A DNA stretch of 64,000 nt, taken from contig OX465102.1 in NCBI GenBank assembly GCA_949987565.1, positions 19,851,493 through 19,915,492 of the forward strand, in the 5' to 3' direction. The translations under genes and the position numbers were made by a program. Shown here piece by piece: positions 56,470-64,000 of this stretch; position 1 is the first letter of the stretch, and each line of letters opens with the position of its first letter. The notes under the pieces are model-generated. The model was given only the letters and a program-made list of their open reading frames with translations. It was not told where the DNA came from and made no database searches. The DNA comes from Luidia sarsii (lineage: Eukaryota > Echinodermata > Asteroidea > Paxillosida > Luidiidae).

Positions 56470-56985
56470 AATTGAAATTGGCAAAGAGAACTTTGACAGG
56501 ACCAGGACTTGAACCCGAGACCTCTGGATTAACATACCTGTACTCTTCCATCTGAGCTATCCAGCCCTTAGATGGTGGCCTCCAAAAATAGTCCCCTATA
56601 GTCTTTGTCAGGGTGGGGGCGCAAGTTAGAAACAATTCCAACATTAACTGCCGTATACACTGTATCTCCAGGGATCACACCCCCACTTTCATTCTGATAC
56701 AAACAGCTAATAATAATTGTTGTAAATGTAAAACCTGGCTTCGGAGGCTCGGGGATCACACTTTTTCAATTTAAGTCAAACAAACCAAGGAAAAACTGAC
56801 TGGGAACTTTTGAACAAATTGAAAAATTTGCAAAAAAAATTGACATGAACCTGAGACCTCTGGATTAACAAACCAGTACCCATCTGAGCTATCCAGCCCC
56901 TTAGATGGTTCCCTCCCAAAATATTTCACTATGAGTCTTTGCCAGGGTGGGAGCACCAGTAGTTTTTTTCCTTGGTTTGTTTGAC
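56470..56985 (-). repeat. Two SINE copies in minus orientation
   Basis: 56470-56760 and 56775-56985 both carry cccgagacctctggattaac-like or gagacctctggatt box B sides, catctgagctatccagcc box A sides, agtctttgtcagggtgggg or similar, and the first also the leader (ctccagggatcacaccccc). Confidence 0.82.
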
Positions 56986-57560
56986 TTACGGTATGTCGAT
57001 TCAAAATATAGGGCCTACTAGTATAGATCCATACTACAGGGTTATCTCACTCATGCTGTAAAATGTGGGGTCAAACATTTTGAGGCTAACTGGGATTAGC
57101 AGGCGACCAAAGGTCATGGATAAGCACATGTTAGGACCTTTTTTGACCTTGTTTGATTTCCGGAGGTTTTACCGGGTGTTTTGACCGTGATGAACATTCA
57201 CACTGCGCTTCCAACAGTGGACCACCAAATGTTACCCCGGAAGGTTGGTGCGTACAAAATTCTGAAAAATCTACCGGTGATCTATTTTTAATCTAATTAA
57301 AGTGTTTTCAAAAATATTTCTTAGGGTTTTGTCAGTTTTGTCAGTTGGTCTTGAAATTTAGGTATTCAAATTTAACAAATGACCATGATTTTCCCCTGTT
57401 GTTGTGTACGCAAAATCCTCCGTTAAGCTCAGAAATTCTGTGCTATTTCTTTAAGCGCTGAATCCTTGCTTACACAATCCATGAAGAGATTTCTGTGCTT
57501 ACAGCATCCCGTAAGCGGAGAATTCTGCGCTAAGCAGAGTCATGAAATTGGGCCAAGGTG
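56986..57560. other. No gene recognised
   Basis: 56995-57130 repeats the 54545-54660 lectin flank (gatccatactacagggttat). 57470-57556 has aagcgg and ttgggcc words like the MITE at 32.8 kb. Confidence 0.45.
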
Positions 57561-57718
57561 TGGGTCTAAACAGACCATGAACCTTTATGAACAGACCAAC
57601 CACCTCCCTAAACAGATGGACAGAACACCCCCCTGCTTTGACCAAGGAGGTATTAGATGAGCTACCTCCTTGCTTTGAGCATGGGAAAAGATGCCCCTGC
57701 ACTTGCAGATTCTGTAGT

Positions 57719-58130
57719 TCAGTGTGCCGTATCATCAGTGTCCTGCCATCCTCTTTCTCCTCCCACGCACTTTAGTATGTAATCACTCCAGGACACGTTT
57801 AGCGCTATCCTAAGCATACGTATGTACATTCCATCCAGTGCTTTCCCTTGTTGGGCTGTAAGTGTCCATGTCTCTGCTCCATACAGCAGCTCAGACTCAA
57901 TTGTTGAAACAAAAAGTTGCCGTTTTATGTCATCTTTAAGCTGGGACTTCCAGACTTTCCTCATGCTTGGCAAGGCATTCCATGCGAGGGCACGTCTGAT
58001 CCTGATATCCTGGTCTGTCGATGCAATCCAGGCACCCAGATATTTGAAGTCATTTTTCACCTCAAGTACTGCACCATCTAAGGTTGTGATAGTGGTATGT
58101 ACAGATGAAAGTCAAAGTTATATTTGAGTG
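57719..58130 (-). pseudogene. LINE reverse-transcriptase C-terminal fragment
   Basis: The frame 58060-57719 on the minus strand reads KNDFKYLGAWIASTDQDIRI, then RRALAWNALPSMRKVWKS, IESELLYGAETWTLTAQQ and LDGMYIRMLRIALNVSW. This is the characteristic region after the catalytic core of LINE ORF2 (YLG..., LLYGAETW). The frame continues upstream in sequence to about 58130 (TLDGAVLEV). No catalytic motif or endonuclease remains. Confidence 0.85.
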
Positions 58131-58139
58131 TCATTTCCT

Positions 58140-58737
58140 TTATGGTGTAAGAAAAAAAAAAATAGGCAGCCAGTCCAGTGCAGTCACACTTGGCACTAGA
58201 CCGACGCAGAAATCACAAGACTCGGTCCACGGTCTAGTGGATATTTCTAGCCCTGAGAACTAAAAAGATGGCCAGAGAAATCATTCTACACTCGTAAATG
58301 TCTCTCCAGGGTCTGATTTGAGCTTGGTTCCAGAGGAAGGTGATACAGCCCTAACGAAAGTGATGGGTTTCCTCGAAAGCTAGTGCAGCTCACGCAATTG
58401 ACTTGCAATTGGTCGACCCCCAAATGCACATGCGCAGCTTGACCCCTCGCAAAGAATGACCAAGAATGAGTGGCCAAAAGGTGTTTCTCGGTGATGTGCA
58501 TCGATACAACATTAATGTAGTAAAAGGCAAGGGACATGAGGTCCAGGATTGGGCTCCCTCAAGTCTATCAACTATGGAATACCTCCAATGAAACATAGGT
58601 TAACATGACTGAATGATCAGACTCAGTCGGTCATGATTGTCTCAGTCAGTCATGATGGTCACATTGTAATAAACTTATCACTTATTGGAATTATCTATTT
58701 GCAGGATCTGCTTATTGTGCACCACAGGCAATCGATC
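58140..58737. other. Repeat fragment and possible splice acceptor before the minisatellite
   Basis: 58140-58255 matches 36630-36740. A good acceptor (attatctatttgcag) ends at 58704. The sequence after it, GSAYCAPQAIDLLDGATKLG, is open into the first minisatellite units, ending at a TAG in the second. Confidence 0.4.
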
Positions 58738-59704
58738 TCTTGGATGGGGCAACTAAACTTGGACTGATAGAGGACACTTCTGCTGCACTGACTACCATCA
58801 ACATCTCTTGGATGGGGCAACTAAACCTGGACTGATAGATGAGGACATTTCTGCTGCACTGACTACCATCAACATCTCTTGGAAGGGGCAACTAAACTTG
58901 GACTGATAGAGGACACTTCTGCTGCACTGACTACCATCAACATCTCTTGGATGGGGCAACTAAACTTGGACTGATAGAGGACACTTCTGCTGCACTGACT
59001 ACCATCAACATCTCTTGGATGGGGCAACTAAACTTGGACTGATAGAGGACACTTCTGCTGCACTGACTACCATCAGCATCTCTTGGATGGGGCAACTAAA
59101 CTTGGACTGATAGAGGACACTTCTGCTGCACTGACTACCATCAGCATCTCTTGGATGGGGCAACTAAACTTGGACTGATAGAGGACACTTCTGCTGCACT
59201 GACTACCATCAGCATCTCTTGGATGGGGCAACTAAACTTGGACTGATAGAGGACACTTCTGCTGCACTGACTACCATCAACATCTCTTGGATGGGGCAAC
59301 TAAACTTGGACTGATAGAGGACACTTCTGCTGCACTGACTACCATCAGCATCTCTTGGATGGGGCAACTAAACTTGGACTGATAGAGGACACTTCTGCTG
59401 CACTGACTACCATCAACATCTCTTGGATGGGGCAACTAAACTTGGACTGATAGAGGACACTTCTGCTGCACTGACTTCCATCAACATCTCTTGGATGGGA
59501 CAACTAAACTTGGACTGATAGAGGACACTTCTGCTGCACTGACTACTATCAACATCTCTTGGATGGGGCAACTAAACTTGGACTGATAGAGGACACTTCT
59601 GCTGCACTGACTACTATCAACATCTCTTGGATGGGGCAACTTAACTTGGACTGATAGAGGACACTTCTGCTGCACTGACTACCATCAACATCTCTTGGAT
59701 GGGA
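58738..59704 (+). repeat. 68-bp minisatellite, 14 units
   Basis: Units begin tcttggatggggcaactaaa and end catcaacatc or catcagcatc. Starts are at 58738, 58806, 58877 (previous unit 71 bp) and 58945, then every 68 bp to 59693. Very high unit-to-unit identity. It is not a CRISPR: there are no spacers. Confidence 0.97.
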
Positions 59705-60049
59705 CTGAAAATAATTATCACTATATGCCTTGAAATCCTGAGGTATCGCACTGAAACATTCAGACAATTAGAAGGAAGGTGGACAAAGGTGTGTCTACAG
59801 TCATTTACCATTACACTACATCCACATCCTGTGCACAGTGGTAATATCTTTCAAGTGCTTTTACAAACTTGTGTACATATAATTATAAGAAGCAATTTTA
59901 GAATATCTGGAAAATTGTACAGAACTGCACCGACTCTGCACTTCACTCTGCAAGCACAGAACATGCAACCATTTTCTGGTGTATTACATGTAAGTATTAA
60001 TTGCACAGAGCTAGTATTGAGTGCAATAGGCCCAATACAATAGCAATAA
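59705..60049. other. No gene recognised
   Basis: AT-rich flank of the minisatellite; only short open frames. Confidence 0.45.
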
Positions 60050-61060
60050 TCAATCAAACAAGCAAAGGAAAAACTGACTAGGAACTTTTTAATAAATTGA
60101 AAAATTGGTAAAGAGAACTTTGACTGGACCAGGACTTGAACCCGAGACTTCTGGATTAACGTACCACGGCTCTTCCATCTGAGCTACATGTACATGACTA
60201 CATGTACATGTATCCAGCCCTTAGATGGTGGCCTTCCCTAAATAGTCAATATAGTCTTTGCCGGGGGGGGGGGAGGGGCAGTCAGAAGCAATTCAACCAT
60301 AAACTGCCGTATTTCTCCAGGGATCACACCCCCACTTTCATTCAGATGCAAATAAACAGTTGTTGTAAACCTGCCTACAGCAGCTCGGGGATCACACAAA
60401 GTGAATGCAGGGTTTTCAATTCAAGTCAAACATTAAACAAAAGGAAAAACTGACCAGGAACTTTTGAACAAATTGAAAAAATTGGCAAAGAAAACTTGGA
60501 CTGGACTTGGACTTGACCCCAAGACCTCTGGATTACCGTACCAAAATATTGGATGTAAGAAATAAGAAGGTTCTTTCTATGAAAAGTAGGACTTGTGTCC
60601 TTGAAGATTTCCTATAGCAGTACCGGTATCTGTAGGGTTAAAACATAACACTGGTCTGGTGGCCAAATGCCAGTCTTAACACCCGCGGACCAGTCAAAAC
60701 CTTGTTAAAGTGGTCCGGTAGATCAGTCAAAATTCTTTTTGCACTGTGCAACCATTACAAAAAGAGGACCAGTTAAAATCTTGGTGGATCAGTCAAGATA
60801 TGATTTAATTGGTCCGGTTGGCCAGTAGTAAAACAATGTACAATGTACATTAACTAATATCTATATCACAGTAAAAATTTAAAAATTGGCAATGAAAACT
60901 TGGACTTGACCGGGACTTGAATCCGAGACCTCTGGATTAAGGTACCAGTGCTCTTCCATTTGAGCTATCCAACCCTTACATGTAGATGGTGGCCTTCCCT
61001 AATAGCCAACTAGTCTTTGCTGGGGTGGGGTGCCTGTCAGAAGCAATTTCACCATTATCT
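60050..61060 (-). repeat. Three SINE copies in minus orientation
   Basis: 60055-60425 (full length with leader), 60430-60540 (tail and tRNA part only) and 60875-61060. Each has the aactttgactggaccaggac, gagacctctggatta and ccatctgagcta type words. Between them, 60645-60830 has repeated ggtccggt/gatcagtcaa words. Confidence 0.8.
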
Positions 61061-61389
61061 TTGTTTGTTGGACTATAACTGTTTTATTCATTTACGAAAA
61101 GGAGCCTTGGAGACTGGAATTCAAATTTTCTTTTGCCTTACACAGTTCCCAAGGGGTTATAAAGTTTTGGAAAGCATCTGACTGACTCCCAAGATAGCTT
61201 AGAAATCAAGCCAGGAGGTTTTGCTAGGCATGGTTCAGATACTTACGTGTCCTAGTTTTCATTCCACCCCAGTTGTTGGTCTTGTATGGCACCTTGTTCA
61301 GGTCCTGCCCATTGTTAGCAGCTCGATCACAGCAGAAAAAGAAATCCTGCTAGTTCAATTTTATCTAGAGCACAACAATTGCGTAAAAA

Positions 61390-61500
61390 AAAAAAATTGG
61401 AAGGGCTCGAATTATCCACCAGACCGTGGCTTGAGTCTAGTGATTTCAGTGTCTGTTCAAGTTCCCGTCCAGTCAAAGTTTTCTTTCCTAATTTTTAAAT
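61390..61500 (+). repeat. SINE fragment
   Basis: Ends with gttcaagttcccgtccagtc and aaagttttcttt, the family tail. Confidence 0.55.
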
Positions 61501-62319
61501 TTGTTTTTTCTTTTTCTTGCACCATGAAAAATTGCTTCTCAAATATAACTTTGACTTTGACCTGTAGGAGTAAACAGCATTTTCTCATGGTATTCCATTC
61601 ACTGCCTGCAAAATGTGTTGGTTTTCACCCCTGATTAATGGCACAGGTCTTCAGTTACTAGACCTATTGTCGAGTACATTTTTCTCTAAAATTCGAGCCC
61701 TGGTTGGAGTAAGAACACATTTGCATTTTGTGAAAGATTAATGCTTTATGTACTATGGCACCACCGCACAAGCATACTACACATGTTTCAAGGTTTTGTA
61801 ATGACCTTCATTTGTACAGCACTCATAAATTCACTACATACATAAAGGAATGTTTTACAATGACAAATCTTTTAAAAAGAACTCAATCAAAATGGAATTT
61901 CCATCGGGGGGGGGGGGGGGGATTGAAGAAACCTTTAACATGGATAACAAGGGCTGAAGGGCAAATTGTTACTTAATGAAAATCCTACTGAAAGGGTTTG
62001 ATAGCTTGTAGATTTTTGGGTTGGCATTCACAAAGAAATTGGTATTGAAAGATACAAATTGTATCTAAAAGTTTTTTCGACTACAGATGGCTTGGTTTTT
62101 TTCAAAGATGATTTCATTTTGGAGGCTCAGCCTTCATGAAAGGAAGAAAATTAAGTTTATTGCATGCGTGAAGTGTAACTAAATTGTATATACATGTTTA
62201 TGCACAAGGGATAATGTATAATACACAAGTATCAAAATTAATATTTATCTGCATTTGATCATGTTGGTGCACAGCACGTATGTATTTATCATGTGCCTCA
62301 AATTTGATGACCGGGGTCA
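61501..62319. other. No gene recognised
   Basis: 61510-61700 is an inverted relative of the 36.4-36.7 kb repeat. A poly-G run (13 or more) is at about 61906-61921. The remainder is AT-rich. Confidence 0.45.
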
Positions 62320-62858
62320 TGGGATAGGATGGGATGGAATGGGATGGGATGGGATGGGATGGGATGAGATGGGATGGGATGGGATGGGATGGGATGGGAT
62401 GGGATGGAATGGGATGGAATGGGATGGGATGGGATGGGATGGAATGGGATGGGATGGAATAGGATGGGATGGGATGGGATGGGATGGGATGGGATGGGAT
62501 GGGATGGGATAAGATGGGATGGGATGGGATGGGATGGGTTGGGATGGGATGGGTTGGGATGGGATGGGATGGGATAAGATGGGATGGGTGGCATGGGATG
62601 GGATGGGATGGGATGGGATGGGATGGGATGGGATAAGATGGGATGGGATGGGATGGGATGGTTGGGATGGGATGGGACAGGATAAGATGGGATGGGATAA
62701 GATGGGATGGAATGGGATGGGATAAGATGGGATAAGATGGGATAAGATGGGATGAGATGGGATGGGGTGGATGGGATGGGGTGGGGTGGAATGGGATGGA
62801 ATGGGATGGGATGGGATGGGATGGGATAGGACAGGATATGATAGGATATAGGATAGGG
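62320..62858. repeat. (GGGAT)n microsatellite, ~540 bp
   Basis: A pentanucleotide array with GGAAT, AAGAT and GGGTT variants. The long open frames on both strands (up to 240 codons on the minus strand) are repeat artefacts. The plus strand has GGG every five bases, ideal for G-quadruplexes. Confidence 0.97.
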
Positions 62859-63977
62859 GTTACAGAACAAAAATAAAAAAATAAAACACAGTGTATCCAT
62901 CAAAGGGACTGAAGAGGAAAAGAGATAAAGCTTGATAAGGAGATGCTTTGCAAAATTTCTGAGAGAAAGATTCATTTTATTTGGAGGGGTTATAACTAAG
63001 CAGTTAAAAGAAGTTTTCAAAACAGAGATTCAAAGTCAGGGTAGAGGTCTTAACAAGCATTAACAAGCAGAATGCTTTCATGAAATTTGGAAAAGTCAAA
63101 ACAAAATAATTTACCAATGGGGGTCTTTAGCAATTGAGAAATTGCTTTAATTTGATGAGATTATGCATTTTGATGTTAAATATTTGGGTAATTACCCCAA
63201 ATTTTCGGTGCTTTTTGTTTGGGGTCATAGATAAATTTCAGTGATGCAGTCAATATTGTGCAGTGTGTTAATTGCTTCATAGTGATATATCAACAGCAAA
63301 TAGATTGCTTGGACATGATCAGAAGTAGAACATTTTAACACTATAATACTAATAAGTGCCTTATTTATAATCTTCTCAAAATAGATGGAACGTTTACCTC
63401 AAGATAAATCTTGAAGCTTTAGAACATAATGGAATAGCTACTTCAAAAGTGTTATGAACTCTGAAAATGTCCACAGTAAAAGTCTTAGCCCAAGCCAAAT
63501 TTTAGAAATAAACGAAAAAAATTGACAAAAATCCCAAACATTAGGCCTATGTGAGTGCTTTGAATAATTTGGATGCATTTTCAGGCACATAAAGATAACG
63601 TATCATTTTCAGACTTTGTGACATATTTGAAATAGGCTACCACAGCAATAATTATAGTAATTAAAGCAACACAAGTTCATTCCAAAATGAGAGCACCCAT
63701 CCAACATTTAATGCCAACAAACTGCCCATGAATTTCATTTGACTGATACATGTAGCTGTTAAACACGGAGACTTGAGTGTAATTACGTAATTATGTAATT
63801 ACTACCAGTATTAGGACTCTCAAGTCAAACAAAGATGGAATAGGTTTTTTGTTGGTGTTTTTAAAATGCAAATTTGCCCCCTAAAAGACTATAAAGTAAT
63901 TGATAGAGCCACTCAAGGAGGATTCAGGAAGGCTGGAGATTGGAAAAAATGAATGGGATTTTACATAGGATTTTACA
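62859..63977. other. No gene recognised
   Basis: AT-rich DNA with a short palindromic acgtaattatgtaattac stretch at about 63785. No coding exon seen. Confidence 0.45.
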
Positions 63978-63978
63978 T

Positions 63979-64000
63979 AAGGTGATATACAAAAATGTTG
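63979..64000 (+). mobile_element. Probable start of another Penelope-like insertion, cut by window end
   Basis: ggtgatatacaaaaatgttg is identical to the first bases of PLE copy 2 (25034) and to the tip at 1503-1477 of copy 1. The insertion would extend beyond the window. Confidence 0.6.

Noticed and set aside
58738..59704. Possible CRISPR array
   Set aside because: The 68-bp units are contiguous without spacers, in a eukaryotic genome; it is a minisatellite.
62298..63020. 240-codon open frame on the minus strand in the GGGAT repeat
   Set aside because: Made almost entirely of repeated SHPIP units from the microsatellite; no gene features.

Overview
This window is eukaryotic genomic DNA: spliced genes with GT-AG introns, long AT-rich non-coding stretches, and many SINE, MITE and retroelement copies. 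Gene content (a secreted C-type lectin family, VAMP7, a Maf-domain protein) and repeat content (Penelope-like and DIRS-like elements, frequent ACATGTAC words) suggest a marine invertebrate deuterostome, most likely an echinoderm. The species cannot be fixed from the sequence. There is one assembly gap of 200 N at 20980-21179.

Layout. 1-1.5 kb: a 5'-truncated Penelope-like element (PLE) on the minus strand. 1.8-2.3 kb: a minus-strand C-type lectin gene. 3-6.1 kb: a foldback element, three tandem copies of an exon-like segment in pyrimidine-rich DNA, and a (CTCCCT)n tract. 7.6-10 kb: a MITE, SINEs and a deleted PLE with inverted arms. 10.2-13.1 kb: a decayed DIRS-like element. 15.7-21.9 kb: four exons of a Maf/ASMTL-type nucleotide pyrophosphatase on the minus strand. 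19.8-20.8 kb: a ~186-bp satellite beside a LINE tail and the gap. 22.7-24.6 kb: a terminal-inverted-repeat element. 25.0-27.6 kb: a nearly intact PLE with 14-bp target-site duplications. 27.6-30.2 kb: hairpin elements and an AGT-rich nested palindrome. 30.4-35.5 kb: a complete seven-exon VAMP7 gene (220 residues). 38.2-56.4 kb: a tandem array of eight C-type lectin copies (five intact, three broken), with their flanks duplicated along with them. 56.4-61.5 kb: SINEs, a LINE fragment and a 68-bp minisatellite (14 units). 62.3-62.9 kb: a (GGGAT)n tract. The last 22 bases match the tip shared by the PLE copies.

The lectins form two subfamilies. Type A has a stop codon followed within about 9 bases by a splice donor. 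Type B is open up to a donor and must continue or end in another exon. They vary at the sugar-binding triplet (EPN, QPN, EPS) and at the WND site, as expected of a diversifying recognition family. VAMP7 and Maf are single-copy housekeeping-type genes arranged head to head.

The most interesting structural observation is the shared architecture of the Penelope-like insertions: a target duplication, a long inverted copy of the element tail, a truncated or absent body, and a shorter forward tail. The same design recurs in body-less miniature copies inside VAMP7 introns. VAMP7 introns 2-6 each carry a palindromic element ending about 30-75 bases before the splice acceptor. I found no clear evidence of an entirely new gene system.
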